The notes under the pieces: model-generated | Seen by the model: only the letters and a program-made list of their open reading frames with translations | Database searches by the model: none | Told to the model about the DNA's origin: nothing | Translations under genes and position numbers: made by a program | Assembly (NCBI RefSeq): GCF_001613325.1 | Contig: NZ_BDCD01000021.1 | Coordinates: 186,001 to 250,000, forward strand | Length of the DNA stretch: 64,000 nt | DNA from: Nocardia yamanashiensis NBRC 100130 | Lineage (GTDB): Bacteria > Actinomycetota > Actinomycetes > Mycobacteriales > Mycobacteriaceae | Reading direction: 5' to 3' | Shown here: one piece after another, positions 28,534 through 37,231 of the stretch | Layout: every line of letters starts with the position of its first letter | Position numbering within the stretch: position 1 is the stretch's first letter

Positions 28534-30023
28534 TGGAGCTCCAGCCTTCTCGCCATGTCGGACATGAAAACGCCTGTGGGATCGACACTTCGGCGGATCT
28601 TGATCCACTCGTCGATCCGGGGGTACATCTTGTGGAAGGTCTCCGCGGTCGTCCGGGAATCCTTCGCGGTGTACAGCCGGCCGCCGAATTCCAGCACCCG
28701 CTTGTCGAGATTGGAGACCAGCTCGTTGAGACCCGGCTTGATCGGGAAGTCCACGCAGATGTTCCAGCCCGGCATCGGGAAGCTCAACGGAGCCGGGTTA
28801 CCCGGGCCGAACAGCTTGAAAACATTCAGTGCCGAGTAGTGGCCCGACGCCTGGATATCGATGATGATTCGCTTGAATTCATCGACCGCCTCGGTGGGAA
28901 CCACGAACTGGTACTGGAGGAAACCGTTGGAGCCGTAGCCCCGGTTCCACTCCGAGATCATGTCGAGCGGGTGATAGAACTGCGTCAGGTTCTGCACCTT
29001 GCCGGTGTAGTTGCCACCCATCGCGTAGTACGCCTCACCGACGGCCGACAGGGTCAGCTTGTTCATGGTGAAGTTCGGGAAGATATCCGGCACCGTCATG
29101 AGGTGCGGCGCATCGAATTTCAGCGGTCGCTTGCGCAGCTTCTTGGGCAACTCGTCCACCTTGGCCAGTCGGCCGCGAGTAATGGTGGCGCGCCCCAGCT
29201 TCGGCAGCGGGCTGATGACATCGAACCAGGCGCTGGAGTACGTGTAGTTGGCTTCACTACCGTCGCTGTGCGCAGCGATGGTCTCGTCCAGCGTGCTGGT
29301 CTTGACACCGTCGTTGATGAAGTACGCGGTCTCAGTCGGCGCCATTTCGATGGTGGCGCGCAGGATGATGCCGGTCAGGCCATTACCGCCGACCGTCGCC
29401 CAGAAGAGCTTGGCGTTCTTCTTCGGTCCGATCGTCTGCACCTTGCCGTCGGCGGTCAGCAGATCGATGGATCGGACGTGATTGCCGAACGAGCCCTCGG
29501 AGTGGTGGTTCTTGCCGTGGATATCGGAGGCGATGGCGCCGCCGATGGTGACCTGGCGGGTGCCCGGTAGCACCGGCACCCACAGCCCGAACGGCAGCGC
29601 CGCCTTCATGAGCTGGTCCAGGCTGACGCCACCGTCCACGTCGACCAGGCGGGAATCGCGGTCGATGCGGTGGATGCGGTTGAGCGCGGGCATGTCGATG
29701 ACCAGGCCGCCCGAGTTCTGCGCGTGGTCACCGTAGGAGCGGCCGAGGCCGCGCGCGATGACGCCGCGACGCAGGTGCGCGGGCTTGGAGTCGTTGTCCT
29801 CCGCGACCATGGCGACCGCCTTGGCGATCAGCTCGGGGTCGCTGGTGGAGAGGACTTCGGACGTGGTGGGTGCGGTGCGACCCCATCCGGTCAGCGTGCG
29901 AGTCCGCGTCGGCAGTTCGAAGGAGCCGGTCGACGCTGAGTCCGCACCATCGCTCGCCGGGCTAGCGGCGGCTTCCGTGGTGGTCTGAGCTTTCGTGGAC
30001 ATCGGGATAGAGGCTACAGGCAT
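28530..30023 (-). CDS. dprE1: Decaprenylphosphoryl-beta-D-ribose oxidase DprE1
   Basis: 497 residues if started at ATG 30023-30021; an alternative ATG at 30002 gives 490. The FAD-binding domain of the vanillyl-alcohol-oxidase type is at ~residues 85-260 ([26 protein letters not shown]), and the substrate domain follows. [11 protein letters not shown] holds the cysteine (codon at 28755-28757) equivalent to M. tuberculosis C387, the covalent target of benzothiazinones, so sensitivity to that class is predicted. The C-terminus DMARRLEL is conserved. It oxidises the 2'-hydroxyl of decaprenyl-phospho-ribose and hands the product to DprE2. Diverges from the GtrA-like gene across a very short gap. 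Confidence 0.95.
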   Translation of the reverse strand: MPVASIPMSTKAQTTTEAAASPASDGADSASTGSFELPTRTRTLTGWGRTAPTTSEVLSTSDPELIAKAVAMVAEDNDSKPAHLRRGVIARGLGRSYGDHAQNSGGLVIDMPALNRIHRIDRDSRLVDVDGGVSLDQLMKAALPFGLWVPVLPGTRQVTIGGAIASDIHGKNHHSEGSFGNHVRSIDLLTADGKVQTIGPKKNAKLFWATVGGNGLTGIILRATIEMAPTETAYFINDGVKTSTLDETIAAHSDGSEANYTYSSAWFDVISPLPKLGRATITRGRLAKVDELPKKLRKRPLKFDAPHLMTVPDIFPNFTMNKLTLSAVGEAYYAMGGNYTGKVQNLTQFYHPLDMISEWNRGYGSNGFLQYQFVVPTEAVDEFKRIIIDIQASGHYSALNVFKLFGPGNPAPLSFPMPGWNICVDFPIKPGLNELVSNLDKRVLEFGGRLYTAKDSRTTAETFHKMYPRIDEWIKIRRSVDPTGVFMSDMARRLELQ

Positions 30024-30074
30024 AACCGTTCCGCGGCTTGTGTGCTTGGTCCAGGGCGCTACCCTCTGGAGTTT

Positions 30075-30530
30075 GTGACCGCGGAACCGCATCTGCCCCT
30101 CCCGCCCGAGCTGCCCCTCGTCGACGAGCCGGGTGGTACGGATGTCGATCTGAAGACCCAGATCATTCGGTTCGGCGTCACCGGCGGGCTATCCGCCATT
30201 GTGGACTTCGGGCTGTACACGCTGCTCTTCAAGGTTTTCGGCGTGCCGTTGCCGGTGGCGAAGGCCATCAGCTTCATCGCGGGGACGACGACGGCCTATC
30301 TGATCAATCGGCGCTGGACGTTCAAGGCCGAGCCGAGCCGGAAGCGGTTCATCGCCGTCGTCATTCTCTATGCGGTGACCTTCGCCATCCAGGTCGGCAT
30401 CAACCAGGTCTGTTACTACGCGTTGCCCGATGAATGGTGGCGGATCTGGCTGGCCTTCTGCGTCGCGCAGGGCACCGCCACCGTGATCAACTTCATCGTC
30501 CAGCGGGCTGTGATTTTCAAGATCCACTGA
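30075..30530 (+). CDS. GtrA-family membrane protein, Rv3789 homologue
   Basis: 151 residues from GTG 30075; another GTG at 30042 in frame would add 11 residues, and neither has an ideally spaced ribosome site. Four transmembrane helices (residues ~30-145) with [15 protein letters not shown], the [10 protein letters not shown] motif and FIVQRAVIF at the C-terminus are typical of GtrA. The mycobacterial homologue sits beside dprE1 and has been proposed to help flip decaprenyl-phospho-arabinose or anchor arabinan enzymes. Divergent orientation with dprE1 here. A bidirectional hairpin follows. Confidence 0.9.
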   Translation: MTAEPHLPLPPELPLVDEPGGTDVDLKTQIIRFGVTGGLSAIVDFGLYTLLFKVFGVPLPVAKAISFIAGTTTAYLINRRWTFKAEPSRKRFIAVVILYAVTFAIQVGINQVCYYALPDEWWRIWLAFCVAQGTATVINFIVQRAVIFKIH

Positions 30531-30547
30531 CTCCGTCGATGCGAGAA

Positions 30548-30575
30548 CATGCCCCCGCCCCTGGGCGGGGGCATG
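30548..30575. terminator. Bidirectional terminator hairpin
   Basis: Perfect inverted repeat CATGCCCCCGCCC (30548-30560) and its complement (30563-30575) with a two-base centre, between the convergent gtrA-like gene and the flavin-binding protein gene. Confidence 0.82.
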
Positions 30576-30588
30576 AGTTCGTTGTGGG

Positions 30589-31206
30589 TCAGGAGTCGAC
30601 GAGGGTGCGGGACTCTTCCTTCGCGTGGAAGTAGTCCCCGCCTTTGGCCCTTACATTGTCGGTGCCCCACTGGCGGCTCTCGCGCTGGGCGGGCACCAGG
30701 TGCGGGATGTGCTTGCGGCAGTGGATGTACGCCTCTTCCACATCCACCACCACCCAGCGTTCGGGGATGCGCCCGCGTTCGTCGGGCGGCAGGTCGGGCA
30801 CGCAGCGGCGCATGAGCGTGTCGTCGACGATGCGGGCGGTGCCGTTGATGTGCAGGCCGATGAGATCGCGCACGAAGTCGATCATGAGGATGCCGATGTG
30901 CGGGTTCTCGAGCAGATTGCCCAGCGAGGCGAGCACGCCGTTGCCCCGGTATTCCGGATAGGCGACGGTGCGCTCGTCGATGACGTGCAGGAAACCCGGC
31001 TTGCCGGCGCGGAAGCTGGAATCGCATTCACCGTGTTTGTCGGCGGTGGCTATGAAAGCCATATCCATCCGGCGAATGAATTCGATCATGTGCTCGTTCA
31101 GGCGTTCCCGGACTTGATCTTGATAGAAGCGTTCCGCCCGTTCTTCGGTGCCGTAACGCTGCTGAAGTTCGCGTTCGCCGTCGCTGCCGTTTCTGAGACC
31201 GGGCAT
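30589..31206 (-). CDS. Pyridoxamine 5'-phosphate oxidase-family flavin-binding protein
   Basis: 205 residues from ATG 31206-31204 with AAGGGG upstream; the open frame continues 16 codons further. A split-barrel FMN-binding fold is indicated by FIATADKHGECDSSFRAG, the GNLLENPHIGILMIDF strand pair and HINGTARIV. The C-terminal region has KHIPHLVP. Similar proteins are annotated as PPOX-class oxidoreductases with FMN, F420 or heme ligands; the substrate is unknown. It is a stand-alone gene converging on gtrA. Confidence 0.85.
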   Translation of the reverse strand: MPGLRNGSDGERELQQRYGTEERAERFYQDQVRERLNEHMIEFIRRMDMAFIATADKHGECDSSFRAGKPGFLHVIDERTVAYPEYRGNGVLASLGNLLENPHIGILMIDFVRDLIGLHINGTARIVDDTLMRRCVPDLPPDERGRIPERWVVVDVEEAYIHCRKHIPHLVPAQRESRQWGTDNVRAKGGDYFHAKEESRTLVDS

Positions 31207-31567
31207 CGTGCACCCCTTGGGTAGCTGAACACCAGATGGAAGAGGCTCGGCCACGAATCTCGGCCATCCGAAATGCTATACGGTTTAACTATTTTCGTGT
31301 GGCGAATGCGTGAACCGTCGCATCGTCCCTGGTGAGGGGGCGGTCGACTGGCGAAGGTCCAAGCTTCCCGAGCGAGGATCCTCCCGGATGAAATCTTTCA
31401 CAAGGGACCTTCGTCGCTTAGCTATGGGGATGCTGCCGACCAGTTCGGGCACGGGGTCGGTGAGTTCCCTAGGGGGCGGGGCGTTTTCGCAATCCTGGAA
31501 AGTCCTTTTTGCATACTTTGTCCGGATGTTGCCGGGTGTCATCCCCCTAGCGAACGTCGATCATCAC
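31207..31567. other. 361-bp intergenic stretch
   Basis: Between the start of the flavin-binding protein gene and the 3' end of the glycine-rich secreted protein gene, both on the - strand. It should hold the promoter of the former. Short open frames exist on both strands (85 and 109 codons), but neither has a ribosome site or recognisable product. I see no strong hairpin or repeat. Confidence 0.5.
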
Positions 31568-32260
31568 TCACATGGGCGCGGAAATGGTGGCGAAGTATTG
31601 GACCGCGGCCAGCACCGCGACCGGCGCCGCCACCAGTAATTGACCCGCCACCGTGCCCAATGCGCCGACGGCCACGATGCCGCCCAGGCAGCCCGCCACC
31701 GCGGCGGGCAGGAATGGGCCGAACAGGCCGACGATGGTGCCGGCCGCCACCGTCGCGCCCGCGATGCCGCCGAGCACGCAGCCGACCGCCGCGCCGCCCA
31801 GCCCGCCGACCAGGGCGCCCATCGAAACACCCAGTCCGACGGTGCCGATCAGGCGATTCCAGGCGGCGGTCTCGCGCTGATACGGCGTCTGGAATCCCGC
31901 CGAATCCTCGAACGGCAGCGCGACAGGGGAGTAGACGGCGTGTTCGCGATCCAGCAGCGGGGTGAGGGTGGCGGTACGGCCGGTGATCTCGGCCGCGATC
32001 GGGAAGGTGAAATCGTCCACCCGGAAGGACATTTCGGCGCGCGCCAGTTCCCGGTGGCCGGCGGTCTCCAGGGTGAGCACGTCGTCGTGTAGCTCGATCG
32101 CGCCCGCATCGAGGGTGATGATGGCCGTATCGCCGATGGTGGTGGCGGTGAAGCCGATGCCGGGGCCGGCGGCTGTGCTCGGTTCGGGCGGGGCCGCCGT
32201 GGCGGTGGCGCAGACGCCCGCCGCGATCAGTGCGCCGAGGGCGATCGCTTTGATTCGCAT
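31568..32260 (-). CDS. Secreted protein with glycine-rich C-terminus, copy A
   Basis: 230 residues with GAGGG upstream of ATG. A cleavable signal peptide (residues 1-22, ending ATAAP) is followed by a beta-rich domain containing SFRVDDFTFPIAAEITG.TATLTP and the segment YSPVALPFED. From about residue 137 the protein is almost entirely Gly/Ala/Val with repeated small-residue patterns (MGALVGGLGGAAVGCVLGG), resembling glycine-zipper membrane-inserting segments. It is a clear paralogue of the protein at 47410-48111. It is the last gene of an operon with an SGNH hydrolase and a membrane protein, below a MarR operator. Function unknown; such proteins occur in Nocardia and relatives. Confidence 0.8.
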   Translation of the reverse strand: MRIKAIALGALIAAGVCATATAAPPEPSTAAGPGIGFTATTIGDTAIITLDAGAIELHDDVLTLETAGHRELARAEMSFRVDDFTFPIAAEITGRTATLTPLLDREHAVYSPVALPFEDSAGFQTPYQRETAAWNRLIGTVGLGVSMGALVGGLGGAAVGCVLGGIAGATVAAGTIVGLFGPFLPAAVAGCLGGIVAVGALGTVAGQLLVAAPVAVLAAVQYFATISAPM

Positions 32261-32270
32261 CGGTTTTCCC

Positions 32271-33083
32271 TCAGTCCAGCAGCGCGAGTTCGGCCACGAC
32301 GACCCGCGCCACGGCGATCTGCCCGGCGGGGGTGAGATGTACGCCGTCCGATTCGAACAGCCGGTGCTCGGGTGCCGGATGGGTGACGGTCAAGGTATCG
32401 ATCACGACTTCGGGCCGGGCGTCGAGCGCGGCCGCGGTCTCCTCGTGATCTTTTGCCCGCCAGCTGATTCCGTTCGCCCGGAACGGCGGGAACTCCGCGA
32501 TCAGCGCCTCGTCCATATCGGTCGGGGTCAGCCAGGCCCAGCGGGCGTCGCCGCCCTGGGCGCGCAGCAGCCCGAAATTGCGTGCGGTCTCGTCCGCGCT
32601 GACCACGCGCGGGCCGTCGGGGCCGAGGCGCTGCGCGTCGTTCCCGCCCAGCTGGCACAGCACCCAGTCGGGTCGATGGAAGCCGAGCGCGCCCGCGGAC
32701 TTGAGAACCTGCGTGGTGGTGGCTCCGGAAACGGCGAGATTGGTCAGCGTGATGCGGTCGCCGGGGCGGCGCAGTTCCAGCAGATGGCGCAGGACCTCGA
32801 ACCAGGACAGGCGATCCGCGGTGCTGCTCTCGCCGAGCGCCACCACGCGGGCGCCGGGGGCGAACGGCAGCCGATCCACCAGCTCGGCGAACTCCGGTTC
32901 GGTGAGCAGGTCGGCGGCCGCGGCGCGCACCTGGGCATCCAGCTCCGCGCGCAGCGCCCGGTACTCGTCGGCCTCCAAGCCGAACAGTGCGGCCAGGTGC
33001 GCTTCGTCGATTCCGTTCAAGTACGGCAGGGACAGTTCGGGCTTCTGGAAGCGGACGATCTTGGCGGTCAGATCGAGGTTCAT
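32271..33083 (-). CDS. SGNH/GDSL-type hydrolase
   Basis: 270 residues with AGGAG upstream of ATG. SGNH blocks are visible: block I as ALGESSTAD (GES in place of the usual GDS), a block II glycine in NLAVSGATT, block III LGGND, and block V DGVHLTPAG with the catalytic Asp and His. An N-terminal region of ~80 residues precedes block I and is predicted helical. No signal peptide is seen, so it is probably cytoplasmic. Esterase or lipase activity is inferred; the substrate is unknown. Middle gene of a three-gene operon: 33 bp after the membrane protein gene and 10 bp before the glycine-rich protein gene. Confidence 0.82.
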   Translation of the reverse strand: MNLDLTAKIVRFQKPELSLPYLNGIDEAHLAALFGLEADEYRALRAELDAQVRAAAADLLTEPEFAELVDRLPFAPGARVVALGESSTADRLSWFEVLRHLLELRRPGDRITLTNLAVSGATTTQVLKSAGALGFHRPDWVLCQLGGNDAQRLGPDGPRVVSADETARNFGLLRAQGGDARWAWLTPTDMDEALIAEFPPFRANGISWRAKDHEETAAALDARPEVVIDTLTVTHPAPEHRLFESDGVHLTPAGQIAVARVVVAELALLD

Positions 33084-33116
33084 GACTACTCCTGAATGGT
33101 GCTGTGGGGGAGGGAA

Positions 33117-33797
33117 TTACGCGCGGGAAAGCCGGAATCCGGCGACGATCAGCCACGCCATGCCGGTGAAGCGGGCGATGGGCAGCAGGACAGCGGCACC
33201 GGTGAAGGTCAGGGCGATGGTGGTCAGCATGGCAACGAACGCGATCCCCAACCCGATACGGATCAGCCACGGGCCGAGCATGTTCCGGGCCTGAGCGCCG
33301 ATGGCGATCCCGGCGATGAGCAGGCCGGTGGTCATCACATTGGCCGGGCCGCCGAGCAGGAAGGCGAGGGTGTGGACAGCGCGCACCGTGCTCAGGTCCG
33401 CGGTCACCTCGGGCACCGTGAGCACCCAGCTGACCGCGCCCGAGGCGAGCAGGAACACCGTCGCGAGTACGCCGCCGATGGTGGCGAGCGCCGTGCCGAA
33501 GTCGTCGCCATAGCGCCGCAGCCGGGTGACGGCCGCCGCCACGTAGAGGGCCAGTGGAATCGCGGCCGCATATTGCAGCACCGCGCCGGTCCGAACGGCA
33601 GCGGGGTGATCCCGGAAATAGACGAGCGCGTCTCCCGCCGTGCCGAACGGCGACGGAAACGGGCTCCCACCGGCGCGAACAGTGCTGATCACGAGTCCCG
33701 CGACGAACAGCCCGGCCGCCGCCGCACCGGGTGCGCCGAGCGGTGGTTCGAGGGAGCGGGCGGGGCGTTCGAGCGGGGATGCGGCTGTGATGGCCAT
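33117..33797 (-). CDS. Six-helix membrane protein of unknown function
   Basis: 226 residues with about six hydrophobic segments (approximate residues 22-42, 67-90, 98-125, 135-160, 168-190, 195-220). A loop after the first helix holds GGSPFPSPFGTAGDALVYFRDHP. The pattern is reminiscent of DUF4386-type proteins, but I cannot confirm that. It is the first gene of the - strand operon, and its start is 22 bp from a palindrome shared with the divergent marR gene, so it is the most direct target of that repressor. Confidence 0.7.
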   Translation of the reverse strand: MAITAASPLERPARSLEPPLGAPGAAAAGLFVAGLVISTVRAGGSPFPSPFGTAGDALVYFRDHPAAVRTGAVLQYAAAIPLALYVAAAVTRLRRYGDDFGTALATIGGVLATVFLLASGAVSWVLTVPEVTADLSTVRAVHTLAFLLGGPANVMTTGLLIAGIAIGAQARNMLGPWLIRIGLGIAFVAMLTTIALTFTGAAVLLPIARFTGMAWLIVAGFRLSRA

Positions 33798-33818
33798 GGC
33801 TATCCATTCTCAGAAGTG

Positions 33819-33842
33819 AATCGTTCTGTTGAGTGAACGATT
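33819..33842. promoter_or_regulatory. Probable MarR operator
   Basis: Perfect inverted repeat AATCGTTC (33819-33826) and GAACGATT (33835-33842) with an eight-base spacer, placed between the divergent membrane-protein operon (start 33797) and the marR gene. Size and place fit a MarR dimer site controlling both directions. Confidence 0.75.
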
Positions 33843-33864
33843 TCCTGATGTGTACGATAATCCC

Positions 33865-34425
33865 GTGACCGAAGCTGAGCAAGAGGGGGTCCGGAACCCG
33901 CATCCGGAGCGGCCGGCCTGGCTGCCGCCGGTGGAACCGGGTGCGCCGCAACCGGATCGGCCTATGCGCGCGGCGGCCTTCCAGCTCGCGCAGCTCGGGG
34001 GACTCGCGGCGCAGCGGTTCGCCGAACGCGTCGCGGAAATCGGGCTCACGCCACCGGAAGTCGGGATTCTGCGGATGATCGCCACCGAGCCGGGGCGTAG
34101 TCAGCGCTCGCTCGCGGCTGAACTAGGAGTGGTTCCGAGCCGGGTGGTCGCTCTCATCGATCCGCTGGATAAGCAGGGGCTGATCGAACGTCGTCGGAGC
34201 GCCACCGATCGGCGTAATCATGAGCTGCATCTGACGCCGGAAGGTGGCAAGAAGCTCGGCAGCCTGGCCGCTGTGGCGTTGGCTCATGAAGCCGCACTCT
34301 TCGAAAGTCTCACCGATACCGAATACGATCAGTTCGCGGCGCTGCTCACCAAACTTGCTGCGGCGCAGCAGCTCACGCCGGGTGTGCACCCCGGATATCG
34401 CACCCTGGGGGATGAATCGAAATAG
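33865..34425 (+). CDS. MarR-family transcriptional regulator
   Basis: 186 residues from GTG 33865; alternatives are GTG 33850 and TTG 33829, but the latter lies inside the operator palindrome. The winged-helix domain spans ~residues 50-125: LTPPEVGILRMIATEPGRSQRSLAAELGVVPSRVVALIDPLDKQGLIERRRS followed by the wing DRRNHELHLTPEG. A proline-rich N-terminal extension precedes the dimerisation helix. It likely represses itself and the divergent membrane protein/SGNH/secreted protein operon through the palindrome at 33819-33842. The ligand is unknown, commonly a phenolic or lipophilic compound in this family. Confidence 0.85.
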   Translation: MTEAEQEGVRNPHPERPAWLPPVEPGAPQPDRPMRAAAFQLAQLGGLAAQRFAERVAEIGLTPPEVGILRMIATEPGRSQRSLAAELGVVPSRVVALIDPLDKQGLIERRRSATDRRNHELHLTPEGGKKLGSLAAVALAHEAALFESLTDTEYDQFAALLTKLAAAQQLTPGVHPGYRTLGDESK

Positions 34426-34544
34426 TGGGGTCGTTTCGCCTGCCGTCCCCGACTGTGGTCCCCCAGTTGGGAGCCGTTACCTCGCCTTCCGGCGTCGTTC
34501 CGGCCGTTGTCGACTTTTCGAGCCGAGGCAACCGGGGAGGGGGG

Positions 34545-35201
34545 TCAGCGGGCTCGGCGGTTCAGGCGGGGTTGGTCGAGGACGTAGATGGTGCCTCGGC
34601 CTAGGCGGACTATGCCCAGTTCTTCCAGGTCGCGGAGGACTTTGTTGGCGGTGGCGCGGGTGGTGCCGGCCATGGAGGCTAGGTCTTCCTGAGTGAGGCG
34701 GACTTCGGGTGGGGCGCCGTTCTCGTCTCCGTAGACGCGGGCCAGGTGGGCCAGGCGGCGGAGGACGCGGGTTTCCACGGGGAGGTAGAGGGCTTCCAGG
34801 ACGGCGGCGGAGAGGCGGCGGACCTGGGCCGCCAAGGACGTCGTGAGGAAGCGTTCCACTTGGGGGTGTTCGGCGCGGAGGCGTTCGAGCTGGGTGCGGT
34901 TGAGGGTGAGGGTCTGGGCGTCGGTGACGGCGACGATGGTGGCGGTGCGGCGGGCGTCGGGGCTCAAAAGCGCTTGTTCGCCGAACATTTCGCCGGGGCC
35001 GAGGATGGTGAGGGTGGCGGTGTGGCCCAGGGGCGTGGTCACCCGGACCACCAGGCGGCCGGAGGTGATGAGGTGGACGCAGTCGCCGGGGTCGCCTTCG
35101 TGGCAGACGATGTCGCGGCGGCGGAACTTGCGCGGCGTGCAGGCGGCGATGAACTGGCGGCGTTCCTGGGGTGAAAGGCCTTCCAGCAGTTCGAATTCCA
35201 T
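34545..35201 (-). CDS. Crp/Fnr-family transcriptional regulator
   Basis: 218 residues, GGGAGG upstream of ATG. The cyclic-nucleotide-binding beta-barrel covers residues ~1-115, with the phosphate-binding cassette-like GPGEMFGEQALLSPDARRTATIVA (a Glu and paired Arg present). The C-terminal helix-turn-helix is in LTQEDLASMAGTTRATANKVLRDLEELGIV. It starts 16 bp after a class III nucleotide cyclase gene in the same operon, which strongly suggests it is regulated by that enzyme's product. A perfect Crp-type palindrome is present elsewhere in the window (48317-48332). Confidence 0.88.
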   Translation of the reverse strand: MEFELLEGLSPQERRQFIAACTPRKFRRRDIVCHEGDPGDCVHLITSGRLVVRVTTPLGHTATLTILGPGEMFGEQALLSPDARRTATIVAVTDAQTLTLNRTQLERLRAEHPQVERFLTTSLAAQVRRLSAAVLEALYLPVETRVLRRLAHLARVYGDENGAPPEVRLTQEDLASMAGTTRATANKVLRDLEELGIVRLGRGTIYVLDQPRLNRRAR

Positions 35202-35217
35202 TACGGGTGTCCTCCCT

Positions 35218-37203
35218 TCACCGCAGGGCCGTGAGGCGGTACACGGTTACCGGGCGGCTCTTGCCCTTGATGTCGAAGTCGCCCAGGTTCTCCACCTCGG
35301 CTCGGGGGCCCAGGCGGTGCCTGGTCAGCGGGCCCACCACCACCGTGCCGGGTTCGGCCAAACCCTCCAGGCGGGCAGCGAGATTGGTGGTGTCGCCGAT
35401 GGCGGTGAAGTTGCGCATCTCGCGGGCGCCGACATTGCCGACGATGGCGGGGCCGGTGTTCACGCCCACCCGGAACATGGGCCATTCGCCGTGGGCGGTT
35501 TCGCGGACGGCGGCGGTCGCGCGTTGCAGGGCCAGGCCGGCTCGGGCCGCGCGCAGGGCGTGATCGTGTTGGCGCACCGGGGCATTGAAGATCGCCATCA
35601 CCGCGTCGCCGACGAACTGCACCACGGTGCCGCCCTCGGCGAGGATCTCGGGGACGATCGCGCCGTAGTAGGTGTTGAGCATGCGCATGACCTGTACCGG
35701 TCCGGCCTTCTCCGCGAACGGTGTGTAACCGCGCAGGTCCGCCATGAGCACGCTGACCTCGTGCACCTCGCCGCCCAGTCCGGCTTGCGAGGGGTCGGCC
35801 AATAGTGCGGTCGCGACCTGTGGGGACATGTACGAGCGGAACAGGCCGTCCAGTTGCTGGTACAGCCGGGCGTTCTCCAGGACCACCGAGGCCTGGGCGG
35901 CGAACGATCGCGCCACCGCGTGCTCCGCCGGGCCCAGCGTTCCGACGGGTGGGCGGGCCAGTTCCAGGATGCCGGTCTGGATTCCCTTGACCAGCAGCGG
36001 AAATGCGAACGCGGCCGGATTGGGGGAACCGCCGTCGGCGAAGACCAGGTGGCCGCCGCGCATGACGCCGATCCGGACCACGTCCTGGTCGAAGGCGAAG
36101 CCGGCCAGGCGTTGAATCTCGGCGAGCAGCTGGTTCTCGCCGCGAATCACGTTGGCGCGCTCGCCGACCGCCACCAGCGCGCCCAGTCGCCGCACCTGCT
36201 CGCGTTCGTTGCCGAGAGCTTGGGCGGCCTGCTGCAGGACGGCCACCTGGCGTTCGGTGAGGCCGAAACGGCGAGCCAGCTGCTGGGCGGCGGGGCCGAG
36301 CGGATCTTCGGCCGCGATGCCGCCGGTGGCGCGCTGGTCCAGGGCCGACACCATTTCCTCCAGCGCGCGGGCGTAATCGCGCTGAATGGCGGCGAGGGTG
36401 CTGCGCTGGGTGATGCTGTCGAACAGGCCGCGGGCGGAGCCTTCGCGGCGGAAGCTGAGGTGGGCGCTGACCGCGATCAGGACGAAGGCGACGCCCAGCA
36501 GGACGTGCCACTCCCACCAGGACACCCGCCAGCTGCGGCCGAAGCCGACGGCGAAGAGGGCCTCGGCGAGCAGGATGAACGCGGTGAGTACCGACAGCAG
36601 GACCGTGGCCCGGTTGCGCAGGTAGATCCAGATGTAGCAACCGGCCGCGACCAGGTAGCAGGCCGCGCCGACGAAAGCCGCGGCGATCAGCGGGCCCTGG
36701 GCCTCCGACGGGTCGGGGACCGCGTCGAAGGGCGGCACCCTGGTCAGGGACAGCAGTGCCCAGACCGTCATCAAGGTGAGAGGCAGAGCGGCAAGGAGTT
36801 CGGTGAACCGGTGCGCCCGCGCGGTGGGCCCGTATTCCACCACCGAAGCCAATGCCGCCAGCCCGCCCAGCACCATACCGACCGGAACCGCAACCGTGAA
36901 GCCCACGTTCGGAGTCGACAGGATGACCCCGGGGGTGGCCAGCGCGTGCAGGCCCAGGAAACCCGAATTCAGCTGGAACACCAGGGAAACCAGGATCAGG
37001 CGCATATCCCGGTGGGCGCGGGCCGCGCGCAGCAGCAGGATGCCCAGCGCCAGCGAGACCGCGGCCGCACCGAGGATCAACCAGAAATGCAGGCCGCGAT
37101 GCTGGAACTCGTGGTCGAGATCCGGATGCGACACCAACAGCCAAAGACCCGCCGCGGGCAGTGCCACATGCACCGCCCACAGCGCGACCCGAATCGCCGA
37201 CAT
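35218..37203 (-). CDS. Membrane-bound class III adenylate/guanylate cyclase with GAF-like domain
   Basis: 661 residues, GGGGGAGA upstream of ATG. About eight N-terminal transmembrane helices (residues ~1-250), then a linker, a GAF-like domain (~residues 320-445) and a C-terminal class III catalytic domain (~470-640). Metal-binding aspartates are in LMADLRGYTPF and FVGDAVMAIF; the transition-state Asn and Arg are in TTNLAARLE. At the purine-selecting sites it has Gln where most adenylate cyclases have Lys (VVQFVGD) and Thr in the second position (FTAIGDTTN), a class IIIb-like pattern, so cAMP is likely but not certain. It sits between a molybdopterin oxidoreductase gene and a Crp-family gene. 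Confidence 0.86.
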   Translation of the reverse strand: MSAIRVALWAVHVALPAAGLWLLVSHPDLDHEFQHRGLHFWLILGAAAVSLALGILLLRAARAHRDMRLILVSLVFQLNSGFLGLHALATPGVILSTPNVGFTVAVPVGMVLGGLAALASVVEYGPTARAHRFTELLAALPLTLMTVWALLSLTRVPPFDAVPDPSEAQGPLIAAAFVGAACYLVAAGCYIWIYLRNRATVLLSVLTAFILLAEALFAVGFGRSWRVSWWEWHVLLGVAFVLIAVSAHLSFRREGSARGLFDSITQRSTLAAIQRDYARALEEMVSALDQRATGGIAAEDPLGPAAQQLARRFGLTERQVAVLQQAAQALGNEREQVRRLGALVAVGERANVIRGENQLLAEIQRLAGFAFDQDVVRIGVMRGGHLVFADGGSPNPAAFAFPLLVKGIQTGILELARPPVGTLGPAEHAVARSFAAQASVVLENARLYQQLDGLFRSYMSPQVATALLADPSQAGLGGEVHEVSVLMADLRGYTPFAEKAGPVQVMRMLNTYYGAIVPEILAEGGTVVQFVGDAVMAIFNAPVRQHDHALRAARAGLALQRATAAVRETAHGEWPMFRVGVNTGPAIVGNVGAREMRNFTAIGDTTNLAARLEGLAEPGTVVVGPLTRHRLGPRAEVENLGDFDIKGKSRPVTVYRLTALR

Positions 37204-37231
37204 GCGTTCGTCTCCCCCTGATCGGGTTGGT

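Noticed and set aside
31285-31542. 85-codon open frame on the - strand in the gap upstream of the flavin-binding protein
   Set aside because: No ribosome site, no recognisable pattern, and a competing frame exists on the other strand.
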